In this document: piece after piece, positions 1-6,700 of the stretch
Numbering within the stretch: the first letter of the stretch is position 1
Layout: every line of letters starts with the position of its first letter
NCBI GenBank assembly: GCA_946479475.1
Contig: CAMLGG010000152.1
Location: 1 to 12,716 of the forward strand
Length of the DNA: 12,716 nt
Origin: an uncultured Ideonella sp.
Lineage (GTDB): Bacteria; Pseudomonadota; Gammaproteobacteria; Burkholderiales; Burkholderiaceae
Reading direction: 5' to 3'
The notes under the pieces: generated by a model
What the model saw: the letters and a program-made list of their open reading frames with translations, nothing else
Told to the model about the DNA's origin: nothing
Databases searched by the model: none
Made by a program: the position numbers and the translations under genes

Positions 1-29
1 CACCTTCTTGAGAGCATGAGGAGATCGCC

Positions 30-425
30 ATGTCGATCAATGGCATGAGGTTCCCGCCGGCCGTGCCGGCCTTCCAGCCCGCTGCGGCCGCCGCCGAGGC
101 GGAGGTGGACAAGGCACGCGCGGGCCCGCCGGGGGCGGGCGAGGTCCCGGCGGACGAATGGCCGGACAAGCCGCCCGGGCGGGCCAGCGAGGCAAGCATC
201 CCGCCCCGGGCCGGACTGGCGATGCTGGCCACCGTGCAGGCCGCGGCAGGGGGCAGGCCGGCCACGCCCGAGGCGGCGGCCGCCAGGGTGCGCGGCCAGG
301 TGATCAGCGGCCAGGTGGTGCTGCGCGGGCGGCACACCGACGCCGTCCTGCGGGCCGCGTTGCTCGCTGCCGCGCGAGGGCTGTCGGTGCTCAGCCACGC
401 ATCCCGCCGCCTTGCGGGCGAGTGA
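30..425 (+). CDS. Small hypothetical Ala/Pro/Gly-rich protein
   Basis: I do not recognise this 131-residue protein. The ATG at 30 has an AGGAG Shine-Dalgarno at 19-23 with a 6-base spacer, and third codon positions are mostly G or C, both favouring a real gene. Residues 1-75 are low-complexity and rich in Ala, Pro, Gly, Asp and Glu, probably disordered. Residues 80-131 are more ordered, with a VRGQVISGQVVLRGR stretch followed by an Ala/Leu-rich segment that could form an amphipathic helix. There is no signal peptide, membrane segment or cysteine. Its TGA stop (423-425) directly abuts the stop of the convergent regulator, so no intergenic terminator fits between them. It belongs to a different transcription unit from the catabolic operon, and no function can be assigned. 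A short frame ending in TGA at 17-19 could be the tail of an upstream gene, but too little is visible to call it. Confidence 0.6.
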   Translation: MSINGMRFPPAVPAFQPAAAAAEAEVDKARAGPPGAGEVPADEWPDKPPGRASEASIPPRAGLAMLATVQAAAGGRPATPEAAAARVRGQVISGQVVLRGRHTDAVLRAALLAAARGLSVLSHASRRLAGE

Positions 426-2246
426 TCAGGCCCGGGTGTCTGCCTCGGCCGCCTTCTCCAGCCGATAGGCGAACTGGGCTCGCGTGAGCCCCAGCCGCCG
501 CGCCGCCGCGGCGAGGTTGCCGTTCTCGGCCTGCTCGGCTTCCTTCAGCAGTCGCCGCTCCAGGTCTTCCAGCGAAAGCCGGCCATCGCTGCCGCCGCCC
601 TGCAGCGCGCCGCTGAGCAGCTCCAGCAGGCTGCGTGAATCGGTGCCGCTGTCCCGCGGCGTGGAAAGCGTCCCGCCCGCGCCTATGGCCAGCAGCGCTT
701 CGTCGCTCAGCTGCTCGCGGCGGAACATGTGGGCGACGTCGATGGCCGCGCCGTCCTCGGCCGAGATGACGCCGCGCTCGATCAGGTTCTGCAGCTCGCG
801 GATGTTGCCGGGGAAGGCGTAGTGCAGCATCGCCCGCACCGCGCGCGGCGTGAAGCCGGTGGGATGGCGGCCGTGCCGCCCGGCCTCGCGGCGCAGGAAG
901 TGGTTCATCAGCAGCGGCACGTCGTCGCGCCGCTCGCGCAAGGGCGGCAGGTGGATCGGGTAGACGTTGAGCCGGTAGTACAGGTCCTCGCGGAAGCGGC
1001 CGGCCTGCACCTCCGCCTGCAGGTCCACGTTGGTCGCGGCCACCACGCGCACGTCGACGCGTATCGTGCGCGTGCCGCCCACGCGCTCGACCTCGCCCTC
1101 CTGCAGCGCGCGCAGCAGCTTGCCCTGGCTCACGAGGCTGAGCGTGCCGATCTCGTCGAGGAAGAGGGTGCCGCCGTCGGCCCGCTCGAAGCGGCCCGGG
1201 CGCGACTGGCTGGCGCCGGTGAAAGCCCCTCGCTCGACGCCGAAGAGCTCGCTCTCGATCAGCGTCTCGGGGATGGCGGCGCAGTTGACGGCGACGAAGG
1301 GCTGCTGGCTTCGCGCGCTGATTCGGTGCAGCCGGCGCGCGAAGGCCTCCTTGCCCACGCCCGATTCGCCGGTGAACAGCACGGTGGCGCGCGTGCCGGC
1401 CACGCGGGCCAGCTGGTGGCAAGCCGAGTTGAAGGCCGAGGAGGCGCCGACGATCTCGTGCCGATCGCCGCCCGCGGCCGGCGTGATCGTCGCCAGCGCG
1501 CCAGTCAGTGCGTTTTCGGCGTCAGGGATGGCACGCGTCGGCGTGGCGAGCTGGCGGAAGTCCTTGGCCTCCAGGTAGCGCAGGTCCTCGCTGATGTCGC
1601 CCCAGGCTGCGGCATGGCGGCCTATGACGCGGCAGACGCTCGCCCCCATCGAGCGGCACTCGATCTCGCGGAAGATCACCAGCTGCCCGAACAGGCTGGT
1701 CACGTAGCCGGTGGCGTAGCCCATCTGCGACCAGCAGGCCGGCTCGGTGCCCAGGCCGTAGGCGCTGATGTGCTCGTCGTCCTCGCTCGAGTGCTCCCAC
1801 AGGAACTCGCCCTCGTAGGTGCCGCGGTCTATGTCGAAGTCGAAGCTGAGCGGCGTCACCTTGACCACGCCTTCCAGCGCGTGCAGCCGGGTGCCGGCCA
1901 TGAAGACGTTGGCGGCGTCGCTGTTCGGCCAGCGCTCGCGCACGAGCTGCGCGTCGCGCGCGCCCGCCACGTAGCCCGCGCGGGTGAGCAGGCCGCGGGC
2001 GCGGTCGAGGCCGAGGGTGTCGATCAGCTCGCGGCGCAGGTGCCCGACGGCCGAGCTGTGCAGCAGCAGCATGCGCTGGTCGTTCAGCCAGATGCGGCCG
2101 TCGCCGGGCGAGAAGAACAGCGACTCGGTCAGGTCCGACATCGTCGGCGCCTGGCCATCGACGAAATGGCCGCTGTCGCCGCGGCGCAGCATGGTGCCGG
2201 TCTGGCGGGCCACTTCGGCCAGGGAGATGCGGGGAGGCTTGGCCAC
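426..2246 (-). CDS. Sigma-54-dependent activator, XylR/DmpR/MopR class, aromatic-sensing
   Basis: This 606-residue bacterial enhancer-binding protein should activate the -24/-12 promoter facing away from it. Domains in order: XylR_N/V4R effector domain (about 38-208), linker (209-262), AAA+ domain (about 264-500) and a C-terminal Fis-type helix-turn-helix (about 575-600). In the AAA+ domain, Walker A is GESGVGKE (293-300), the sigma-54 contact loop is GAFTGA (340-345) and Walker B is [10 protein letters not shown] (358-367). In the sensor domain, Cys171, Glu194, Cys197 and Cys205 have the same spacing as the MopR zinc ligands. His122 and Trp150 align, at a constant offset of 16, with MopR His106 and Trp134, which contact phenol (recalled from the literature). 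The effector is therefore probably phenolic or aryl; this is inference. The start is GTG at 2246, the first possible start after an in-frame TGA, without a good Shine-Dalgarno. Met36 (MSDLTESLF) is an alternative start. The activating site touching the start suggests autoregulation. Confidence 0.95.
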   Translation of the reverse strand: MAKPPRISLAEVARQTGTMLRRGDSGHFVDGQAPTMSDLTESLFFSPGDGRIWLNDQRMLLLHSSAVGHLRRELIDTLGLDRARGLLTRAGYVAGARDAQLVRERWPNSDAANVFMAGTRLHALEGVVKVTPLSFDFDIDRGTYEGEFLWEHSSEDDEHISAYGLGTEPACWSQMGYATGYVTSLFGQLVIFREIECRSMGASVCRVIGRHAAAWGDISEDLRYLEAKDFRQLATPTRAIPDAENALTGALATITPAAGGDRHEIVGASSAFNSACHQLARVAGTRATVLFTGESGVGKEAFARRLHRISARSQQPFVAVNCAAIPETLIESELFGVERGAFTGASQSRPGRFERADGGTLFLDEIGTLSLVSQGKLLRALQEGEVERVGGTRTIRVDVRVVAATNVDLQAEVQAGRFREDLYYRLNVYPIHLPPLRERRDDVPLLMNHFLRREAGRHGRHPTGFTPRAVRAMLHYAFPGNIRELQNLIERGVISAEDGAAIDVAHMFRREQLSDEALLAIGAGGTLSTPRDSGTDSRSLLELLSGALQGGGSDGRLSLEDLERRLLKEAEQAENGNLAAAARRLGLTRAQFAYRLEKAAEADTRA

Positions 2247-2247
2247 G

Positions 2248-2263
2248 TTGATGAATTGATGAA
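2248..2263. promoter_or_regulatory. Putative upstream activating site for the XylR-type regulator
   Basis: TTGATGAATTGATGAA matches the recalled XylR/DmpR activating-site consensus TTGATCAATTGATCAA at 14 of 16 positions. The two differences (C to G at positions 6 and 14) make it a perfect direct repeat of TTGATGAA while keeping 12 of 16 palindromic positions. Its centre is about 220 bp upstream of the predicted sigma-54 transcription start, somewhat farther than the roughly 120-170 bp typical of Pu and Po. It begins one base upstream of the regulator's GTG codon, so binding could also repress the regulator's own transcription or initiation. It stands out as AT-rich in GC-rich DNA. Confidence 0.6.
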
Positions 2264-2282
2264 GCGACTGCCGTCGGGGTGC

Positions 2283-2300
2283 CTGAAATTGTTTTCAATT
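2283..2300. promoter_or_regulatory. Possible second, weaker activator site with AT-rich inverted repeat
   Basis: AATTG (2287-2291) and CAATT (2296-2300) form a perfect inverted repeat around TTTT. Read on the minus strand, 2298-2283 gives TTGA-N8-TCA, keeping the outer half-site bases of a XylR-type site but matching the consensus at only about 8 of 16 positions. Its centre lies about 35 bp from the stronger site, near the roughly three helical turns that separate paired activating sites in Pu. It could instead be part of the regulator's own promoter, although no clear -35/-10 pair was found. Confidence 0.3.
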
Positions 2301-2450
2301 CATAAACATCCAGGCTCCGAGAAAACCCTGTGATGCGGCGCAGCACCTGGGGTGAGGGTTAGTCCCAGGAGGATGCGATGGTTTCACTCTGAAAACGAAT
2401 CGCCGGGCGAGCGATTTCCGGCCCGGCGCGAATAGGGCGGGCGCGCAACC

Positions 2451-2464
2451 GGCACAGGCGTTGC
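2451..2464 (+). promoter_or_regulatory. Sigma-54 (-24/-12) promoter for the catabolic operon
   Basis: The sequence is GGCAC-aggcg-TTGC. The -24 GG (2451-2452) and -12 GC (2463-2464) have the invariant 10 bases between them, and every core position of the TGGCAC-N5-TTGC consensus except the leading T is present. The predicted transcription start is near 2476, giving a leader of about 26 bases with GGAG (2491-2494) seven bases before the ATG at 2502. It lies on the same divergent region as a sigma-54 activator gene and activator-like sites, which strongly supports it. No convincing IHF site was seen in between. Confidence 0.85.
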
Positions 2465-2501
2465 GAAAGAGGCGGGCAAGCGAACTTCCTGGAGCCTGCC
2501 C

Positions 2502-3965
2502 ATGACGACCCCGGCCTTCCTGGCCCACGCGCTCTGGCGTGAACATGTGTACAGCGGCGGATGGCGTGCCGCTTCTGCCGCCGCCGACGTGATCGAGCCC
2601 GCGACCGGCGAGGTGCTGACGCGCACCGGCCGTGCCGTGGCAGCCGACGTGGCGAGCGCCGCCACCACCGCCGCCGCCGCGCAAGGCGCGTGGGCCGCGA
2701 TGGGGCCGCGCGACCGGGCTGCGGTGTTCCACCGCGCCGCCGCGCTGTTCCAGCAGCACTTCGACGAGCTCGCGCTCTACGTGACCCGCGAGACGGGCGC
2801 CATCCTCCCCAAGGGCCAGCACGAGATCCGCGAGGCCGTGGCCTTCTGCCAGATCGCGGCGGCCATGCCGATGCAGGCGCAGGGCCAGGTGTTGCCGAGC
2901 GGGGCGGGCCGGCTCTCCATCGCTCGCCGCGTGCCGCACGGCGTGGTGGGCGTGATCTCGCCCTTCAACTTCCCGCTCATCCTCACGCTGCGGGTGGTGG
3001 CGCCGGCATTGGCCGCGGGCAACGCGGTCATCATCAAGCCGGATCCGCGTACGCCGGTCAGCGGCGGCCTGCTGATCGCTCAGGTCTTCGAGCAGGCGGG
3101 GTTGCCGGCGGGCGTGCTGCACGTCCTGCCTGGCGGCGCGGACGTGGGCGAGGCGCTCGTCACCGAGCCCCAGGTCGCGATGATCTCCTTCACCGGCTCG
3201 GCCGGCGTCGGCCGGCACATCGGCGAGCTCGCCGGCAAGCACCTGAAGAAGGTTTCGCTGGAGCTCGGCGGCAGCAACGCGCTGATCGTGCTGGACGACG
3301 TGGATCCGGACGTCGCCGCCAGCAACATCGCCTGGGGCGCCTGGCTGCACCAGGGCCAGATCTGCATGGCCAGCAATCGCGTGCTGGTGCACGAGGCCAT
3401 CGCGCCGGCGATCATCGAACGGCTGGTGGGCAAGGCCATGCACCTGCCCGTGGGCAACGGTGCGACCGGCCAGGTGGCCCTCGGCCCGCTGATCGACGAA
3501 CGCCAGCGCGACCGCGTGCACGCCACGGTGCAGGCCAGCGTGAAGGCCGGCGCGCAGCTGCTGGCGGGCGGCAGCTACGAAGGCCTCTTCTACAAGCCCA
3601 CCGTGCTGGCCGGCGTGAAGCCCGGCATGGCGAGCTTCGACCACGAGACCTTCGGCCCGGTGGTCAATCTCGCGACCTTCAAGTCCGACGAGGAGGCGGT
3701 GGCGCTGGCCAACACCAGCCAGGGCGGCCTCGCGGCCGGCGTGCTCTCGGCCTCGGTCGGCCGCGCGATGGCCATCGGCACCCGGCTGAAGGCCGGCATG
3801 GTCCACGTCAACGACCAGACGGTGAACGACGACGCGGTGAATCCCTTCGGCGGCCCCGGCATCGCGGGCAATGGGAGCTCGCACGGCGGGCCGGGCGACT
3901 GGGAGCAGTTCACCACCTGGCAATGGCTCACCGTCAAGGCGGCCGCCACGCCGTTCCCCTTCTGA
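2502..3965 (+). CDS. XylC/benzaldehyde dehydrogenase-like NAD(P)+-dependent aldehyde dehydrogenase
   Basis: This 487-residue cytosolic protein has the normal length and all key residues of the aldehyde dehydrogenase superfamily. Asn156 lies in SPFNFPL, Lys179 in IIKPD (cofactor binding), and Glu254 in LELGG (general base). Cys288 in GQICMA is the nucleophile, and Glu382 lies in ETFGPV. Segments such as VLHVLPGGADVGE, WLHQGQICMA and GMVHVNDQ closely match recalled XylC-type benzaldehyde dehydrogenases, so an aromatic aldehyde to acid reaction is expected. Given the adjacent CalA-like dehydrogenase, coniferyl aldehyde, benzaldehyde or a related aryl aldehyde are candidates; the exact substrate cannot be read from sequence. 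The start has GGAG seven bases upstream. It is the first gene after the sigma-54 promoter and is followed 20 bases later by the SDR gene. Confidence 0.93.
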   Translation: MTTPAFLAHALWREHVYSGGWRAASAAADVIEPATGEVLTRTGRAVAADVASAATTAAAAQGAWAAMGPRDRAAVFHRAAALFQQHFDELALYVTRETGAILPKGQHEIREAVAFCQIAAAMPMQAQGQVLPSGAGRLSIARRVPHGVVGVISPFNFPLILTLRVVAPALAAGNAVIIKPDPRTPVSGGLLIAQVFEQAGLPAGVLHVLPGGADVGEALVTEPQVAMISFTGSAGVGRHIGELAGKHLKKVSLELGGSNALIVLDDVDPDVAASNIAWGAWLHQGQICMASNRVLVHEAIAPAIIERLVGKAMHLPVGNGATGQVALGPLIDERQRDRVHATVQASVKAGAQLLAGGSYEGLFYKPTVLAGVKPGMASFDHETFGPVVNLATFKSDEEAVALANTSQGGLAAGVLSASVGRAMAIGTRLKAGMVHVNDQTVNDDAVNPFGGPGIAGNGSSHGGPGDWEQFTTWQWLTVKAAATPFPF

Positions 3966-3985
3966 GAACCGAGGAGACGCAACGC

Positions 3986-4753
3986 ATGAACTTCCAAGGC
4001 AAGACCATCGTCATCACCGGCGTCAGCTCCGGCATAGGCGCCGAGACCGCGCGCTTCCTGCGCCTGAACGGCGCCCGGGTGATCGGCATGGACCGCAACG
4101 ATCCCTCGATCACCGTCGACGGCTTCGTCAAGGCGGACCTGTCGGAGCAGTCGGCCATCGACGCCGCCTTCCGACAGCTGCCCGAGCGCTTCGACGCGCT
4201 GTGCAACGTGGCCGGCGTGCCCGGCACCGCGCCGGTGGACCTGGTGGCCCGCGTCAACTACCTCGGCCTGCGGCACCTGAGCACTCGTGCGTTGGAGCGC
4301 CTGCCGCAGGGCGGCGCCATCGTCAACATCTCGTCCATCCTCGGCGCCGAGTGGCCGGCGCGGCTGGACCTGCACAAGGCGCTCGGCGAGACGCCGAGCT
4401 TCGAGGCGGGCCTGGCCTTCCTCGCGAAGAACCCGGTGGCCAAGGACAGCTGCTACCAGTACTTCAAGGAGGCGCTGATCGTCTGGACGGTCACGCAATC
4501 GCAGAAGTGGTTCCTCTCGCATGGCGTGCGCATGAACTGCGTCGCGCCCGGCCCTGTCTTCACGCCCATCCTCGGCGACTTCGTGCAGATGCTGGGCGAG
4601 GAGCGGGTGCAGAAGGACGCGCACCGCATGAAGCGGCCCGCCCTGGCCGACGAGGTGGCACCGGTCATTGCCTTCCTCTGCGCCGACGAATCGCGCTGGG
4701 TCAGCGGCATCAACCTGCCGGTGGACGGGGGCCTCGCTTCCACCTACCTGTAA
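3986..4753 (+). CDS. calA: SDR alcohol dehydrogenase, coniferyl-alcohol dehydrogenase (CalA) type
   Basis: This 255-residue protein should oxidise an aryl or allylic alcohol to the aldehyde, feeding the dehydrogenase upstream. The Rossmann motif TGVSSGIG is at 11-18, and Asp36 after beta-2 favours NAD over NADP. NVAG is at 74-77, with catalytic-site residues Asn91, Ser116/Ser117, Tyr157 and Lys161 (YQYFK). The gap from Ser117 to Tyr157 is about 40 residues instead of the usual 13 or so. That insertion, with AEWPARLDLHK and NPVAKDSCYQYF, is what I recall of the CalA/PRK12428 subfamily, as are the 255-residue length and the GGLASTY end. Substrate assignment rests on recalled family similarity; other members are labelled 3-alpha-hydroxysteroid dehydrogenase. 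GAGGAGA at 3971-3977 precedes the ATG. It lies 20 bases after the aldehyde dehydrogenase, surely co-transcribed. Confidence 0.88.
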   Translation: MNFQGKTIVITGVSSGIGAETARFLRLNGARVIGMDRNDPSITVDGFVKADLSEQSAIDAAFRQLPERFDALCNVAGVPGTAPVDLVARVNYLGLRHLSTRALERLPQGGAIVNISSILGAEWPARLDLHKALGETPSFEAGLAFLAKNPVAKDSCYQYFKEALIVWTVTQSQKWFLSHGVRMNCVAPGPVFTPILGDFVQMLGEERVQKDAHRMKRPALADEVAPVIAFLCADESRWVSGINLPVDGGLASTYL

Positions 4754-4762
4754 ACGCCCCCA

Positions 4763-4797
4763 GGGCCGGGCTGCGCCCGGCCCGCCCCCCGCGGGGG
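4763..4797. repeat. Two stacked GC-only hairpins after the SDR gene
   Basis: GGGCCGGGC (4763-4771) and GCCCGGCCC (4775-4783) form a perfect 9-bp stem with a TGC loop, starting nine bases after the SDR stop. It is followed at once by the palindrome CCCCCGCGGGGG (4786-4797). No T-run follows, so this is not a canonical intrinsic terminator, but it could stabilise the 3' end of the aldehyde/alcohol dehydrogenase message or reduce read-through. The style is familiar from intergenic elements of Burkholderiales, which is a recalled impression. Confidence 0.6.
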
Positions 4798-4829
4798 TCA
4801 AGCAAAGTGGCATAGCCACATTTGCTTGA
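4798..4829. repeat. Long imperfect hairpin, probable dispersed intergenic repeat
   Basis: TCAAGCAAA (4798-4806) pairs with TTTGCTTGA (4821-4829), and GTGGC (4807-4811) pairs with GCCAC (4815-4819). The result is a 14-bp stem with an ATA loop and one bulged A at 4820. It is AT-richer than its surroundings and adjoins the GC hairpins directly. I recall very similar AAGCAAAGTGGC motifs in intergenic DNA of Burkholderiales, suggesting a REP-like repeat family. It lies 116 bases upstream of the DUF1302 start. Confidence 0.6.
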
Positions 4830-4853
4830 GCGCTTGACCGAGGGATGGGGGAT

Positions 4854-4873
4854 GGAAGGCGGAGCGGCCTTCC
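4854..4873. repeat. Short hairpin in the SDR-DUF1302 spacer
   Basis: GGAAGGC (4854-4860) and GCCTTCC (4867-4873) form a perfect 7-bp stem around a ggagcg loop. It is the next structure in the series filling 4763-4916 and is probably part of the same composite element. Confidence 0.45.
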
Positions 4874-4891
4874 CACCTCCTGCTGGAGCAA

Positions 4892-4916
4892 GCGGCCACG
4901 CGAAGCCGCGCTTTTT
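4892..4916 (+). terminator. Terminator-like stem with T5 tract upstream of the DUF1302 gene
   Basis: GCGGC (4892-4896) pairs with GCCGC (4905-4909) around an 8-base loop, followed by GC and then TTTTT at 4912-4916. The stem is short, so termination is probably partial at best. It could set the ratio between the two enzyme genes and the envelope genes. No separate promoter for the envelope genes was recognised between here and 4944; no -24/-12 motif with correct spacing occurs. Confidence 0.3.
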
Positions 4917-4944
4917 CGAGCGGATCGACAACACCGGAGACACC

Positions 4945-6684
4945 ATGAAGCCCACCCGCCATGCGCTGGCGGTGGCGGCAGCGCTCGCGCTGCCCGCCGC
5001 TGCACACGCCTTCGACATCCAGATGCCGGCCGACAGCGACCTCAAGCTGCGGCTGGACCTGACGCCCAAGTACAGCGCCGGCTACCGGCTCAACGACCCT
5101 TCGGCCGCGCTGACGCGTTTCGACGTGGCGGTGGACCCCGGCACCACCAACGAGGACGACGGCGACCACAACTTCAGGAAGGGACTGATCTCCAGCCGCT
5201 TCGACCTGCTGGGCGAGATGGACCTGACCGGCCCGAACTTCGGTGCGCGCGTCTCCGGCAGCGCCTGGCGTGACAGCGTCTACCTGCGCAACAGCAGCTA
5301 CCAGGGCACGCCGATCTACGTCGCCGGCAACCCGATCGGCGCCATCACCTCCACCTCGAACAACTTCAGCGACCAGCAGGCCGACGAGTTCCTGCCCGAC
5401 ACGGTGCGCCAGCACGGGCGCGGCGGCGAGCTGCTCGATGCCTTCGTCTACGCCAAGGGCGACATCGGCGGCATGAAAGGCACCGTGCGCGTCGGCCGCC
5501 ACACTCTGCAGTGGGGCGAGAGCCTGTTCTTCGGCCAGAACGGCATCGCCAACGCGCAAGGCCCGGTCGACGTGGCCAAGATCGTCTCGGTGCCCGGCTG
5601 GCAGTTCAAGGAGGTGCTGCTGCCGGTGGAGCAGGTCTCGGGCTCGCTGCAGGTGGCCGAGGGCGTTTCGCTCGGCGCCTACTACCAGTTCAAGTGGAGG
5701 CCCAGCAAGATCCCCGGTGTCGGAAGCTACTTCTCGAACCAGGACTACGTCGGCACCGGTACCGTCAACTTCGGGCTGGACCCCAACGGCAACCCCATCG
5801 TCCTGACCTACGACAAGAGCAAGGACCTGGAGCCCAAGGACTCCGGCCAGGGCGGCCTGCAGGTGCGCTGGAGCCCGACCGGCAGCGACTACGAATTCGG
5901 TTTCTACGCGGCCCAGTACCACGACAAGACGCCGGCCGCGCCAGTGTTCGACTTCGTCAACGGCAACGTGCACCTGGCCTATGCCGAGAACGTCCGCACC
6001 ATTGGCGCCAGCGTCACCTCGTCCGTCGGCCAGTTGAACTGGGCGGTGGAAGGCTCGCTGCGCTGGAACGCGCCGCTGACCAGCGACCCGGCCGTGCTGG
6101 GCCTGGGCCCGGTCGTCACCTGCGGCGACTCGAACGCCGACCCCTGCTACGCCGTGGGCCGCACCGCGCACCTGCAGGCCTCGGGCATCTACGTGCTGCA
6201 GCCGGGCGACCTGTGGGGCGGCGGCGCGGTGGTGGGCGAGCTGGCCTACAACCGCACGCTCGAGGTCACCAAGGACATCTTTGCCGCGGCCGACGGATCG
6301 AGCCAAGGCATAGGCGGGCTGGACCCGAACACCACCAAGGGCGCCTGGGCCTTGCGCATGATCTTCGAGCCGCAGTACTTCCAGGTGCTGCCGGGCCTGG
6401 ACCTCTCGATCCCGGTGGGCGTGGGCTACAACTTCGGCGGCCGCTCCTCGGCCATCTTCAACTTCGCCGGCGGCGCCTCGAACGCAGGCGACTACTCGAT
6501 AGGCGTCAAGGGCACCTACCAGAACGACTGGAAGCTGGCCCTGACCTACACCGATTACTTCGGGAGCGCCAAGACCTTCACCGAGACGCTCGTGCCGGGC
6601 AGCGGCTCGCCTCGCCAGCTGAGCTTCGGCCAATCGCTGAGGGACCGCGCCTACATCGCGGCCAGCGTCGCCCGCACCTTCTGA
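4945..6684 (+). CDS. DUF1302 family outer-membrane beta-barrel protein
   Basis: This 579-residue protein has the DUF1302 architecture and length. A Sec signal peptide (1-22, MKPTRHALAVAAAL...AAAHA) is followed by FDI and a long run of alternating polar/aromatic strands. It ends in a terminal Phe (SVARTF), the usual C-terminal signature of Gram-negative barrels. The segment from about 183, GRHTLQWGESLFFGQNGIAN, is the family's most recognisable motif. Cys393 and Cys401 (TCGDSNADPC) probably form a disulfide loop facing outside. The family's biochemical role is not established; members recur beside DUF1329 and RND genes in catabolic clusters, suggesting passage or binding of a hydrophobic compound. 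I chose the ATG at 4945 (CCGGAGA upstream) because the open frame continues back to 4822 but that extension would bury the signal peptide and overlap the hairpins. The DUF1329 gene starts 16 bases after its stop. Confidence 0.9.
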   Translation: MKPTRHALAVAAALALPAAAHAFDIQMPADSDLKLRLDLTPKYSAGYRLNDPSAALTRFDVAVDPGTTNEDDGDHNFRKGLISSRFDLLGEMDLTGPNFGARVSGSAWRDSVYLRNSSYQGTPIYVAGNPIGAITSTSNNFSDQQADEFLPDTVRQHGRGGELLDAFVYAKGDIGGMKGTVRVGRHTLQWGESLFFGQNGIANAQGPVDVAKIVSVPGWQFKEVLLPVEQVSGSLQVAEGVSLGAYYQFKWRPSKIPGVGSYFSNQDYVGTGTVNFGLDPNGNPIVLTYDKSKDLEPKDSGQGGLQVRWSPTGSDYEFGFYAAQYHDKTPAAPVFDFVNGNVHLAYAENVRTIGASVTSSVGQLNWAVEGSLRWNAPLTSDPAVLGLGPVVTCGDSNADPCYAVGRTAHLQASGIYVLQPGDLWGGGAVVGELAYNRTLEVTKDIFAAADGSSQGIGGLDPNTTKGAWALRMIFEPQYFQVLPGLDLSIPVGVGYNFGGRSSAIFNFAGGASNAGDYSIGVKGTYQNDWKLALTYTDYFGSAKTFTETLVPGSGSPRQLSFGQSLRDRAYIAASVARTF

Positions 6685-6700
6685 TCCATCGGAGTACCCC

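Noticed and set aside
729..2333. Long plus-strand open frame (534 codons) opposite the regulator
   Set aside because: It is antisense to a gene with unmistakable AAA+ and V4R motifs, is Arg/Ala/His-rich low-complexity protein, and is open only because stops are rare in GC-rich DNA.
2367..2435. Leader peptide with a perfect AGGAGG (2367-2372), starting at ATG 2373 or ATG 2378
   Set aside because: AGGAGG abuts the first ATG without a spacer, the second gives only four codons, and the region lies upstream of the predicted sigma-54 start, so it would not be in that transcript.
4807..4826. Possible second -24/-12 promoter around TGGCAT...TTTGC before the DUF1302 gene
   Set aside because: The GG to GC spacing is three bases too long and the bases form part of a perfect hairpin stem.
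4822..4944. N-terminal extension of the DUF1302 protein by 41 residues
   Set aside because: It would place the Sec signal peptide internally and translate hairpin elements; the ATG at 4945 with GGAGA upstream is better.
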